From Vitis vinifera (Eukaryota > Streptophyta > Magnoliopsida > Vitales > Vitaceae), in the NCBI RefSeq assembly GCF_030704535.1, contig NC_081807.1:909001-973000 (forward strand): a DNA stretch of 64,000 nt, given 5' to 3'. Positions 10,994 through 22,384 of the stretch are shown here, one piece after another (within the stretch, counting starts at the first letter, position 1; each line of letters opens with the position of its first letter). The notes under the pieces are model-generated. The model ran no database searches. It had not been told where the DNA came from and saw only the letters and a list, made by a program, of their open reading frames with translations. Both the position numbers and the translations under genes were made by a program.

Positions 10994-11229
10994 AAACGAC
11001 GTCGTTTTTGTTGGATTAAATGTTATAAACCGGAGAAAACCAAACGACACCGTTTGACTCGTTAACAGCAGTGAGTCAGTAAAACGGCATCGTTTTGGTT
11101 TCAAATTTGATTGTGTTTGTAGATCCATCGAAACGACGTTGTTTTGGTTTTTCCGCTTCCTTTTAAAAAAGAATCAGACCACGTCGTTTTGCTTCCCTAA
11201 TGATGCCTCTACCTAAAACGGCGTCGTTT
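10994..11229. promoter_or_regulatory. Cluster of six AAACGRCRYCGTTT palindromes
   Basis: Near-palindromic 14-mers lie at 10994-11007 (AAACGACGTCGTTT), 11042-11055, 11082-11095, 11131-11144, about 11176-11189 (right half only) and 11216-11229 (AAACGGCGTCGTTT). Starts are 48, 40, 49, 45 and 40 bp apart. The core GACGTC is the bZIP C-box. This looks like a promoter, but no coding sequence follows on either strand. Confidence 0.6.
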
Positions 11230-12100
11230 CTATTGTTCTATTCCTCCCTATTATAGAAATGAAACGTGTGTTGATCATATTATACAAAAGTTGAGTTGAG
11301 ATTCATGACAAAATTCAATTTTTCCTTCCAAACCCAGAAAATGAAACAAACAGAGAATCTAAATTTCATGGAAAAGATGGCCAATTCAGGGATGATCTGA
11401 TTCCAATTTCCACAAGATTTATAGCATTTTTTCAGGTCTAATCTCCTACTTTTACCCCCTGTTTTTCTTTCTAATTTTCTCTAGAGAATGTCACTGGAAT
11501 TGATTCAAGATCTTGATTCTAATTCTGCTTTGAATTTGTGTTGCCTTTTTCTTTTTCTGCATAATTCAATCAATTCTACCATGTTTGGTTGCTGAGAAAA
11601 TATAAGAAAATTCTTTGGATTATTATTTTGGGGACCCCAGAAATCTGAAACCTCCATTAATTCATATGACTCCAGCAGAAATTTATATGCACGCATGAGT
11701 GGGTTTGTTGATTCGAAGATAAACCCTTTTTCTATCTCTTTTCATATAAGAATTACTCATTGATCATTGAATTTAACGTCAGTTTCTGACATTCCAAGTT
11801 GTATAGTGCTGGCTTAGACATTGAATTAGAAGATATATGACAGAAATTAGAATGCTAGAATTTATATTGTTGGGTTTGATAGTGCAAGGATTGTGGAGAT
11901 TTGGTTTGGTTGATCATCTGCAAATGACTTCTGCAAACTCATGGCAATATAAGGAAAAAGTAAAGCTATCAATTTGGATGAATAGACTTTGCTGTCAACT
12001 TGTTTTACAGAAAAAATATATATAAGAAATTTACATTGTTCTCACTACAAAAGACCTAACTCTTGGAATTCAAAATTGCTGGAATGGGGTTTTGTGGTCG
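11230..12100 (+). other. Orphan leader-like DNA after the palindrome cluster
   Basis: It has pyrimidine-rich runs near 11440-11480 and the phrase GTTTGGTTGCTGAGAAA at 11583-11599. The same phrase lies in leader introns of the two genes at 58-63 kb. No open frame here has a recognisable domain. It may be the promoter and first intron of a lost or displaced gene. Confidence 0.35.
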
Positions 12101-12157
12101 ATGGTGTTAGAGATTTGGTATCCTTCAGGCTAGTCATTTTGGGATTTTCCTCCTTAC

Positions 12158-12445
12158 TCATGAGCAATTCAAGCTGCAAGTTAGATTGATGAACACTTCT
12201 TCTCTGCATGGGATTGTGAGGCCACCCTGTGGATGATCAAACCCAAACTCTTCTTCAGCCTGGCTTAGTAATTTCTGGAATGAAGGATGCTTCAAGTATG
12301 AGATTGGAATCACAAATCTCTTTTTTTGAGTTTCTCCAACATAGACAGGAAAGTGGCCTTTAGGCACATCTGTGGTCTCTAGAGAAGGAAGAATGCATCG
12401 GGGAAACTGCTTAGCACGAATAATCCTCTGAAAACGGATAGCCAT
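12158..12445 (-). CDS. SAUR: SAUR family auxin-responsive protein (MAIRFQ type), copy 6
   Basis: A 95-residue SAUR on the minus strand. The start is the ATG at 12445 ([13 protein letters not shown]); a further 12 upstream codons are open only to a TTG. It resembles copies 2 and 4 but differs in the N-terminal helix ([12 protein letters not shown]) and has [26 protein letters not shown] and EEVFINL. The SAUR core is complete and ends LNCS. The promoter has CACATG at 12657-12662 and a reversed TATAAATA at 12550-12557. Confidence 0.94.
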   Translation of the reverse strand: MAIRFQRIIRAKQFPRCILPSLETTDVPKGHFPVYVGETQKKRFVIPISYLKHPSFQKLLSQAEEEFGFDHPQGGLTIPCREEVFINLTCSLNCS

Positions 12446-12549
12446 GTCGAACTTAATTCTTTGAGAAGTGATGCTGAGCAATGGATCTCTTAGAGTTTGG
12501 GAATAAGAAAAGCTTTGAGAGTTGGTGGGTGTATGCCTTTAGAATAGGT

Positions 12550-12675
12550 ATATTTATAGAGCAAAATGCCCCATGACCAGTATTATCATCAAATGGAATG
12601 AGTGGGAAAAGGACTTCTGAAATGGGGTCCCTTCAAGGAGATGTACCACAAGTGAGCACATGGTTGTGCCTCCCA
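12550..12675 (-). promoter_or_regulatory. SAUR6 promoter module (minus strand)
   Basis: CACATG lies at 12657-12662, next to a reversed GGAGGCACAACC block, 212 bp before the ATG. TATAAATA lies on the minus strand at 12550-12557. Confidence 0.55.
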
Positions 12676-14589
12676 CCTAATAATAAGGTTTTGATACAGC
12701 ATTCACACTGTAATACATTGATCAGTTCATCATGGCCTACCACTTATTGGATTAGACAACCGAGACCCACTTGAGCTTATTAATTATCTTTGTATGCCAT
12801 TCAATTGATTGTAATGTATATCCAAATGGATCATTTGGATATAAATATAATAGCCTATTGCAGGGACTGATACACGGACCAGATCTATCATATTCAAGTA
12901 TAAAGTGCTTCTAAATATCCTTCGCCGTGCCTGTACTACATATCTTTTAGGTTAGTATGCTACTGAATATTGGAATTAACAAGGAATTATCTTCTCATAG
13001 GATGATGTTTCTTGTTACATGCAAGTGAGGATTCAGTGCTGCTATGAAATGGATGAAAGTTTGAATGGACCAGCATAACATACATGCTGATATCTAGACC
13101 CAAAATCAACCAGATTCACAAGACCCCAGGAAAGCATGAATCATATAAAGGAGTCTTTCATTTTGATTGTCAACTCAAATATTCCTATTTTTATACCATA
13201 TATCACCACTTGCATCCTAATTATTTGAAAATTCAATAATTAAGGAATCTTAATGACTAAAGTTAATGTCAAACAATAAATTATTAGAGGCCTATATATC
13301 TTTGGGTACAAATTGCCAAACCCATCACATCATATTCTCCAAAAGATAAGTTTGATTAGATGGTGCCTCACATATCACTAGTCAATACCCTATGAAGAAC
13401 AAAGCTAGTCATCTGTTGATGATTTAACAACTTCTAGAAGAATCACAATCATAAGTTTTTCTTGAGAAAGGAAGAAAAACTTTACTGCTTGGCATGTGAA
13501 TAGGAAAACTATAGCCTTGTAGAATTTATATACAATTATCTGGGTAAGAATCATTGAAGGTTTTGATAGAACATCTAGATTGAAGAGTCAAACTTGGAAA
13601 TGACATGATAACTTTCATGCAGATGTGGGGATATAAATATGCTACAATAAGATGCTTTGAGCCAGAACAGTTGTTTTCCTCTCAATGTACTTTTTGATAT
13701 AGTGCGTTTAAAGCTTTATATGAATAATTCAAAGCCAAGGTCGTGGACTTTGAAAAGATGAAGTGCAGGAAGTCCAAGTCTAAATGCAAAGCATGAATAT
13801 CAGAAAAGTGGGTACGATGAGTTGTTTTGCAACAAATGCTCCCCAATATCCTAGACATTTATTGGTTATGCTTAGTCTCTCATATAGCTAACTGCCTCAC
13901 TGTCTTAACTTGCAACATGTTTCAGAGACCAAGAGTCCTTCTGATATATATGATATTTGAAGGTCCTCAAGTTTGATTTTAGGGACAAAAAATTCATGTT
14001 TCCTTATCTATTGACGGTATGAAATAATCATCTATGCATAGGTCAACCAATATTGTAACCTCTTTGAGCATGATGAGTTCTTCTTGGTCAAGTGGCTCTC
14101 TAAACGATAGGAACAAAGGAACCCGGATAAATTGATGATTTCGTTCCTTTTAGGGTCAAAATAATGCTTCTGATACCAAGGTTGGACATGTATTCAACAC
14201 ACATGTGGCTTGTTTTATTTTCAGTTATATGCACAAGTGGTAGGGCATTCAGCACATATACACAGTGTGCCCACTCAATCTATGAATATTAGTTGGAGGA
14301 CAGAATCCCTGTGAAGATCCCTGTGATGCTTTTTCAAGTATGCACCATATGTTCTATATCTATATATATAGTCAAACATATGCTAAGGGAATAATTTTAA
14401 TCAGCACAAGACCTTGCATCCTCCATTGTCATAGCTTTACTTATTCTTTTTCAACTATATGGAGGGTTCATCTATTTCAATTCCCCTTGTTTTCTTAGGC
14501 ATGACACTCCATAGAGGCAATGAAAGCCAGATTCCCAGCCATTATGAAGTGGCTTTTTCCTGCAATCCAATCAAATATGGTGATAAAAT

Positions 14590-14790
14590 AAAATTGTGGA
14601 GGGCCAGTTGGCTGTCTACATTGAAGAGAAACAGAAAAGCCACCCATAGTCCCTATAATTGTACTTGAACCACCACTAGCTCCAGGATCTTGTAATCATG
14701 CTGAGAAAGAATTTGAGTTTGGCCATCCAATATTACTCTTCTATGCACTAAAGAGACCTCCAGTGGTCTCAGTTTTCACTTGAATGGCTA
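14590..14790 (+). pseudogene. Decayed SAUR copy 7
   Basis: Nucleotides align to the SAUR core without an intact frame. A GQLAVYIEEKQK-like stretch from about 14600 corresponds to [16 protein letters not shown] follows shortly after. The segment around 14700-14740 (CTGAGAAAGAATTTGAG, then GGCCATCCA) matches the [10 protein letters not shown] block. The GGLTIPC block is shortened. TATATATA lies upstream at about 14360. Confidence 0.6.
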
Positions 14791-14799
14791 CGAAAGGAG

Positions 14800-16290
14800 G
14801 TCATGATTATCACACTATTCCCCCCAATTTTGCATAGTGGGGAGTTGACTATTTGTTTGTATATGTATTTTCTGCAAAGCAACAGGGAACTGATTCTCTC
14901 TTTGGCAATATAAATATCAATCACATTCTTTTTTTTTTTTTCTCATATTTAGTTGTAACATAGTGCTTAATCTAAAGTTTGAGACGTCTAACCTCTTGAT
15001 TTCATCTTCTTGTTTGTTCAACTTGTGGAATCGAAAAAGTTACTCATAAAAATTTTAGTTGCACTGTAATCTTGCATGGAGTTCTTATCACTGAGTAGAA
15101 ACAAGAGAGGGATAATGAGTATAAGGTTAACTGTCAAATTATAGTTGAATATCTCCTATTATAATCCTTTCCTATTCTGCATGCTGTTGAAAATATAGCC
15201 AATAATCAGGTGATCTGAAATGGGTGACTGTTGAATCAACTTCTGATTTAGCCTACTGAGAAGACAACCCACGTATTCCCCAACAATCTGAATGTGGGTT
15301 TTTTTTTTTTTTAAACTGAACTTGGTAGAAAATTCTGTTGAGTGATGCTTTTATGGATTTTGCTGTTGAACTGAATGAAAATATAGTTCATGGTCCCACG
15401 GATTGAACACAATAGATCAGAGAATTGATGGTTCATGCACACATTTGAGAACCAAACTTATGAAAAATATCCAGTGACCCACCATTAGACCAGTGAAAAT
15501 TACATCTTATAGATCAAAGAGAACATCATATGGAGCCCTAATCATTCAACATTACATCTTTGTCAACATGCATATCAGATGAGAGAATGATCCATTGACA
15601 TCTCCCTGGAAACACATCCCACTTCTCCCGGAAAATTGCTTAGTTTCCCAAAGAAACCCCTCAAATTTACCCGTTAGCCTCTTAGCAGATCCTCATTGGA
15701 GCTCCATGGAGTCCATAAGGAACATGAATCACATCAGGAGGCAACACCATGCCCATGTTCGAATGAACACAAGGGAAACATTTGTCGGTTGGCTTCCACT
15801 TTGAAGTGGTATAGAAACTAATCCACCTGTCAATACTTAATTATTGAAACCACAACATTAGTAAAAAATACTTCCATTTTTGTAAGGGAACTTTAAACAA
15901 CAAATGGAAATAAGTGAATATGGGGCTCATAGCTTGACTCAATGAAGTTCAGTCCTCATATGTCCAAGATTCTGAGTCAAGAGCTGATCCAAAACTTGCA
16001 ATTTGCAAATTGAGGTCTTGTATTGAATAAATGTTTGTGACCCCCAAACCACACAAGGTGGGTGTGGTCAGTTTGAACCAAAAAAAAAGAGCACTGACTA
16101 ATAGTAGTCTAAGTTCAATGCTTCAGAAAATAAGAGAAATGAAAGTTAGTGTATAGAAGGGTCTCTGATGTCAAGAACATGTCTAGTATCATAGGGGTCA
16201 GTCCTTTATTTGTTGAAACAGTAGGCATGTAACCGCGCATAATCTCTCAACTTGCACCACCCTTTGTTGGCTCCTAGAGGTGGTAGGGCA
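14800..16290. other. Intergenic DNA between SAUR7 remnant and SAUR8
   Basis: No gene is supported. It has poly-T runs near 14930 and 15300 and only short open frames with no family resemblance. Confidence 0.5.
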
Positions 16291-16307
16291 CACTGTCATG
16301 CCACGTA

Positions 16308-16430
16308 ATAGGCAAAACCATGTGCTCCTTCACCAAGAGCTTCACCTGCTATGTTTTCTCAACATTCTCACTTCGATAAGCATTTACTATTTTCTCTGTT
16401 TCAAAGTATTGGGGGTGTCCCCTATATATA
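16308..16430 (+). promoter_or_regulatory. SAUR8 promoter module
   Basis: GGCAAAACCATGTGCTCC has CATGTG at 16319-16324, 231 bp before the ATG. TATATATA lies at 16423-16430. Confidence 0.6.
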
Positions 16431-16549
16431 CACGCATTCAGGTGCTGAGGATATACCATTCAACTCAAGTCTTCCATCTTCTCTTACCAAAGCTTTCTTT
16501 TTCTCCTTAAACCTTTCAGGATTCCTCCTCTGAAGATTTTCTTCTAAAG

Positions 16550-16852
16550 ATGGGACGGATGATGGGAATAACTCATGCCAAGCAAAAGCTCCAGCGAACT
16601 CTCTCATCAAGAATCACCGGAGCGATTTCAGCCACTGCAAATGTTCCCAAAGGCCACTTTGCAGTGTACGTTGGAGAATCGCAGAAGAAGCGGTTTGTGA
16701 TCCCCATATCTTACTTGAACCATCCTCTATTCCAAGACTTGTTACATCGAGCCGAGGAGGAATTCGGATTCGACCATCCAATGGGTGGACTAACAATTCC
16801 ATGCAGTGAAGACTACTTCATCAGCCTCACTTCCCATTTGAGTTGTTCATAG
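16550..16852 (+). CDS. SAUR: SAUR family auxin-responsive protein, copy 8
   Basis: A 100-residue SAUR. The start is the ATG at 16550 ([13 protein letters not shown]). Conserved blocks are [13 protein letters not shown] (32-44), [32 protein letters not shown] and [10 protein letters not shown], ending LSCS. It is outside both duplicated subtypes and looks like an older member. CAATTTTGTA follows at 16963-16972. Confidence 0.95.
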   Translation: MGRMMGITHAKQKLQRTLSSRITGAISATANVPKGHFAVYVGESQKKRFVIPISYLNHPLFQDLLHRAEEEFGFDHPMGGLTIPCSEDYFISLTSHLSCS

Positions 16853-16962
16853 ATGGTGGCGGCAGCCTTGTAACCTGGCTCTGCTTCATGCCTTTAGGCC
16901 ATTTCTTACCTTTCTCCCAAGTCTGAAAACAGCAGAAACTGAGACAATCAAGCCAGTCTCAG

Positions 16963-16972
16963 CAATTTTGTA
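16963..16972 (+). promoter_or_regulatory. DST-like block in the SAUR8 3' region
   Basis: CAATTTTGTA lies 110 bp after the stop, as behind copies 2 and 4. It is conserved in a gene outside the recent duplication, which supports function more than shared recent ancestry does. Confidence 0.4.
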
Positions 16973-16979
16973 ATGTGGG

Positions 16980-19780
16980 GGGGTTTTTCCTAAATCCTTC
17001 CTATTCGGATGCTTCTTTGCTGGAATCTGTAAATGAATTGTCCATCAATAAATTTTTTCTAATCTCATGATTTTATTAGCATCTTAGCTGGAGTACTTGT
17101 GCTACCATAAGATCCAAAACTGCTTACATCCCACAAGACGGCAGACAGTGAACTATATCTCAGTATTGAATGCTTTTAAATTTGTATATCACTTGTGAAC
17201 ATTATTGATCTATGACACTCAACACACCTCTCTGCAAATGGGGCCTTGGTCTGCTGTCAAGTTACAAGAGGAGTCAGTGTCATGAGAATGCTGCTTGTGT
17301 ATAAATAGGCCAGACAGAAAACCTGAAAACACACTGTTTGCCAAAATTCACTAACTGTTGAAAATGATGGAAGACTATCATTTAATGAATTTCATTTAGG
17401 TTATGCTTGGTTGGTAAGATAAGAAGGTGAGATATGATTTGAGAATTCTAATTCCCGGGTCTATTTACAGGTATAGAATAAGCTCAAATAAGTTATCCCA
17501 ATCAGAAAAAGTGTATTTTCATATGCTGATTTAAATATATGCTTAGCATATGAACTCATTTTTTCATATTTCAAATTATATCATACAATCTCATAATATT
17601 TATTGTTTTTATGTACTTTTAAGTATAAAATAGGCCTTAATTACTATCTTTGATTTCAAAATACTTCTTTTTTTTTAATTATTTTATTTTATTAAAAAAG
17701 TAAAAAATGTCTCATCTCAGCCTAAGATTTGAGGGAATGGAATATCATTTCCAATTCCACAGTTCTTCCAACAACAAGCCACACATAACCTTAACCATGA
17801 AACAGAACCAAAAATTTTTAGTACTCACTGGGTTTTTAGTCATTCAATTTTTAAATTTATTCTTTAATTTTTTATTTTTTATTTTTTTTTGGGACAATAA
17901 AGTAGATGATATGCCATATGATACTAAAGCCAATGGATCATTAACATCTTTTGGAAAGTTGATCAACATATAAACTAAGATCTAGTACAGTCTACCCCAA
18001 ATCTTTTCTTTACTTTTTCTTTTTTCTTGGAGGTTGAAGGGGCACAGATGATAGTGGAAATCTGAAGTTAGGGGCAGTACTGGTGGAGAGGGGAGGACTG
18101 AGGAGGCGGATTGGTACGAGAAGAGGTCAAAAAAGTATGAAACAGAGGAAATAGAACTCAATGATTGAGATAATTTGTAGGGTACCCTAAAGCCGATTTG
18201 CTAAAAGTAGTGGCAGCTGCAATAGCCATTTATCTGGATAATGATTTCGTGGGCACATGGACTGACTCTGCATGTGCACCACCCATGGCCTTTAACCAAA
18301 AGGGCTGAGCACATGTGCCTCTGGACTCAGAAATCAGCACATACTCAGCTGCTGGACCCCCCACAGGCCCACACCCATGCATGGGCACAGTCCCATGAGC
18401 AACACAAAAGGCCATTCAGTGTTCCAATTCTAGGACAGACACAATGGTTTTTGTCCTCAAAAAATGGTTTTGAAGAATAATTTTTAAAATTTATTTTTAA
18501 AAATTTAAATGCAAAAAAATAGTTTTCTTATTACTTTATTTGAATATTTTTCTTATTTTCTGTTCTTAATTTCTATAATAACTCTTGTATCAAATTAAGT
18601 TATGGATTTGTCTTATATTATTAAAAATTATTTTAAATATATATATATATATATATATTAATACCTCAATTGAATCTTTTACATCTTAAGTTATGGATTT
18701 GTCTATAATAACTCTTTTAAAAGGAAGGAACTATTACCTGTTACATTTTATACTAGCGTTATTATTATTTTTTTGTTTTTTAAAAATGGAAAAACTTGTA
18801 TCAAAATTGAATCTTAACTCAGAGCGTCATTGACAGTAATTATAAGAAATGTTTTTACCATTTTACTTGAAGAATGAAAATTTTCAAAGTGTTAAAAAAA
18901 AAAGATTAAAAATGCTTTATAAAATCATTACCAAACACATTCTTAATTTTTGTAAAATGATTATATAATTAGGTGTTACACAAAATATTAAAGTGTTAAG
19001 TGTTTATCATATTTTCAATTATTATTTAAAAAAATCTAAAAAAGATAAATAAAAACATTTCAAATTTATTTTAGAAAATTAAATAACTTATTTTCAAAAC
19101 ATTTAAAAAAAAAAAAAAAACTCAAAAGTTTAGGACATGTTTAGTAACTGTTTTTGAAAACAAATTTTAAAAATTAATTTATGATGTTTTATAAAACAAA
19201 AATATGTTTGAAAACCTAAAATGTTTTTAACATATTTTTAAATATGTTTTAAAAATAATTTTTATATCTAATGTTTTATTTTATTTTTTAAAATAATCAT
19301 TAAAAAACAATTAAAAACTATTATCTGAAAACATTTCATCTTCTATTCTTAAAAATAAAAACAAAAAACAAAAAATGTTTTTTTATTATCAAATGTATTT
19401 TCCTTGTGTTTTATTATGGAGAACATAAAAATATTCTTGAAAAAGGTTGTCAAATAATTTTTGTGGTTTTTAAATTAAAAAAAAAATATTTTATATTCTT
19501 CAAAAAAAAAAAAAAAAGCTGTTTTCAAAAGGCCACATGAATCTGAAAGAATACTGAACTCTTGATCCAGGTACAACCCTTTGTTGATGGGCTTTGTATG
19601 TGGAAACCAGCGGGCTAACAGGGCATATAAATGTGTCATCTTTCTTTAATGCCCAGTTGGGCGTGTGATGTGTGAATAATGCAAGGACGACAAGGTACAT
19701 GTTTTGATTGGGTGTCCATTGTGAAATGGGGCCGCCCCTACCCGGCTAGCCCCTACAAATTGATGTAGGACCAACGTCCT
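16980..19780. other. AT-rich intergenic DNA with a TA microsatellite
   Basis: No gene is supported. From about 18,480 to 19,510 it is extremely AT-rich, with repeated short AAAATATTTTT-style runs and a (TA)n microsatellite at about 18637-18659. A more GC-rich patch at 18,240-18,420 has several CACATG/CATGTG words but no credible gene. Confidence 0.55.
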
Positions 19781-19959
19781 ACACTGCATGTATTCTATTC
19801 CCCTCCCATGCAGAAGTATCACCCTCACTGCCTCTCCTTTTGGGACCCCCCTCCCCTCTCTTCATATAAGAGAATCATCCTTCCAAGACCCTTATCATAG
19901 ATCAAAGCAAAATGACAATTCATATCATCCCACATATTGTTGTTTTTCAGGTCAAACAA

Positions 19960-20211
19960 ATCATTCCACCACGCTACATGTCCCTAAAGGCCACTTTGTG
20001 GTATACGAGTTGGCTAATTAGGAGAGAAGAAGAGGTTTGTGGTTCCAATATATCATTCTTGAAGCACCATCTTTTTCAAGAGTTATCGAGTAGGGCAGAT
20101 GAAGAATTTGGATTTGATCATCAAATGAGTCGTCTAACAATTCCATGCATGGAACATTACTTCCTCGATCTCATTTCTCTCTTGGACCAAGTTTTAACCC
20201 TAAGTCGATAA
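19960..20211 (+). pseudogene. Decayed, frameshifted SAUR copy 9
   Basis: The core survives in pieces. VPKGHFVVY reads in one frame and meets an in-frame TAG at about 20019-20021 after an insertion. KKRFVVPI reads in a second frame. A two-base insertion then moves [17 protein letters not shown] and [10 protein letters not shown] into a third context, ending at 20211. A usable start with NAKQ-like helix is not seen. The 99-residue open frame at 19912 is a chance fusion across these breaks. Confidence 0.75.
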
Positions 20212-22140
20212 TTGTTTTTTAAAACAGTTGTAAACAATAGTTTTTAAAAACAATTTTAAAAAACTTGTTTCTAATATTTCATAAAACAAAAGTCCAATTT
20301 TTTATTTTTATTTTTAATCATTCTTTCTATCTGCATGATTATTTTACAAAACATCCCTTAGAAAAAAATTGAAAACAATTAAAATATGTTTTTTGAAATT
20401 ATCGGAATCGATTGTGAAACAGGTTTAATGTTTTCGGTCACCTTTTAATTATTTGTTGTCACTTTTTGTTTTTTTGGCCCAAGGATGATAAAGAAAGGTG
20501 TGATTGGGTGAAAAAGGGCAGGCAGCATGTTGGGGTTTTATTGAGGAGAGGAGGTTGTCGTTTTGAGCATGTGGTGCATATGGAGGAAAGCAATTGCCTA
20601 ACTGAACCCTATAGTTTGGTGAATCATGATTTGTCTATGAAGACGTGCCACAGTTGGAATTGTTTCAAGCTTATCTTTGGTTCTTTGAATGTCAGCCTAA
20701 TCTCATTTGGAATAAGATGGACACAAAAATATAAAAAATATGAGAATGATATGAAAAATATACCCAATACAAATATCGACAAATATAAAACCCTATTTCA
20801 TTTAAAATATAATTATTATAAAAAAAAAACAACTAAAAATACTTTAAAAATGTATTTGATAGTGATTTTAGAAAATGATTCTAATATTTCTAATACTTAA
20901 ATTATATAATTTTTAAAATGTTAAAAAGTTTAAAAACACTTCCAAAAATCACTGCCAAACGGACTTTAAATATATTCTACACAATAACTTGGCTTATGAA
21001 ATATATTTTTGAAGTTCAAGTATTTCCTTTCTTACATATATCTTACCATGTAACCCTTATCATGTCGACCGTGCTCCCTTGCTATGGCCCCCATGCCAAC
21101 CAGAGAGTGCGGCCATTGAATTTAACCTTAATGCATGTTACTTGACATCACTACGAATCGAAGATAAGTCCCCTTATCCCTCAAACTGAACCCTACCTCA
21201 TCCAAATTTGGCCTCACAACAACTAAATATTAATACTATATATGGTCGTCGTAAAATTTAAATAAAAACACGACTAAATAATTTTAAAATTAATAAGTTA
21301 TTTTTGTATATTACTTCAAATTTATTTCATTTATTTTAATTTTTTTAGTTTTTTTTTTAATACTTTCTTGAGACCGACCATAGCATAAATGTATGGTTGT
21401 AGGGTGTGAGTTTATCAATCAATAATCACCGTTCATTTGAGACAAAACTTAGTTCCAAAATTTGCAAATTGTCTTTAACTTAAGCAGGAGTTAGGCCAAG
21501 CTCAAAAGTCAACATCTAAATAAGGAAACACTAAAACTTTCTTGACTTGCTAATTGTGGTTATCTAAAGAGTACCTTCCAATCGATCAGAGGACATGAAC
21601 ACAAATCTGCCACAGTGATCAGAGGACATGAATCACTGGAAATTGTTTGGCCGGCACTAGATTGGTGAGAGTCCTTTTCAATTTGAAGCTAAAATGGCCA
21701 AATTCAAATAGCTCTCGCAGCCCCATGAACCATGTCTCCCAACTCAATTAAGTCCTTGTTGGAGAATTCGGCCTCCACTGTAATATTTCTGATCAATTTT
21801 CTGTCATTAAAATGACAGGTTCATGCACTGATGTTCAAGGAGACAGGTCAAATTGGTACTGAATCGTTGAGAACTGAGCTCTGAGGAAAGACGGTGAAGG
21901 CCAGCCGTTAGAAAGTAGGTTCCAGAATCAACACCAATTGCTTATCGGTCTGTGCATGCACTTACCGGCTCAGGGGGCCCAAAACTCATGTCATCATTTC
22001 CACTGTGTTTGTCTTCACATAAGAAGCTCACATGGATCTGTTGCTCTCCATTTTTTCCAGTGTACGGGCATTTGTTTCCAACAACGAGTAGTAACAGCAG
22101 CCTCAGGTATTCCTTGTGAGCAAAAGAGCTGAGTATGAGC
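20212..22140. other. Intergenic DNA between SAUR9 remnant and SAUR10
   Basis: An open frame of 144 codons at 20466-20900 shows no recognised domain and runs into AT-rich low-complexity sequence, so I do not call it. The rest is AT-rich, with GACCGACCATAG near 21370. The last 700 bases are the SAUR10 upstream region. Confidence 0.5.
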
Positions 22141-22144
22141 TATG

Positions 22145-22252
22145 CCATGTGAGTCCTGAAAAGGTGGGTCACTCTCAGCATTGCCTAACTGCCCATCTCA
22201 TGATCCCACACACCCCCTTGACTCTATTTTTAGTAAACCATTCCCTATAAAT
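22145..22252 (+). promoter_or_regulatory. SAUR10 promoter elements
   Basis: CATGTG lies at 22145-22150, 240 bp before the ATG, within GCCATGTGAGTCC; the rest of the GGCAAAACC block is not kept. TATAAATA lies at 22245-22252. Confidence 0.5.
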
Positions 22253-22384
22253 ATATGAACCAAAGCCACCGTCCAACTCCAAAGTACAAGCATTCATTCT
22301 GGTGCTGGAGCTGCTTTTTTCAGTACCCATTTGAATTCTTGAAGCAAAGATCATTTTCTTGCCATTTTTTCTGCAGATAGAGTG

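Larger units (their letters stand above)
12060..14200 (-). repeat. Inverted partial copy of the SAUR unit
   Basis: Read on the minus strand, this matches the left half of unit A: SAUR MAIRFQ gene, promoter block and upstream flank. Landmarks include the reversed GGCACAACCATGTG block near 12668, and DNA near 13,950-14,120 that matches 2380-2560 inverted. It shows the cluster grew by inversion as well as tandem duplication. It is more diverged than A versus B. Confidence 0.65.

Noticed and set aside
19912-20211. A 99-residue plus-strand open frame as a SAUR gene
   Set aside because: Its first third is not SAUR. Real core homology is split over three frames, so it is a pseudogene.
20466-20900. 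144-codon open frame
   Set aside because: No recognised domain; the second half is AT-rich low complexity.
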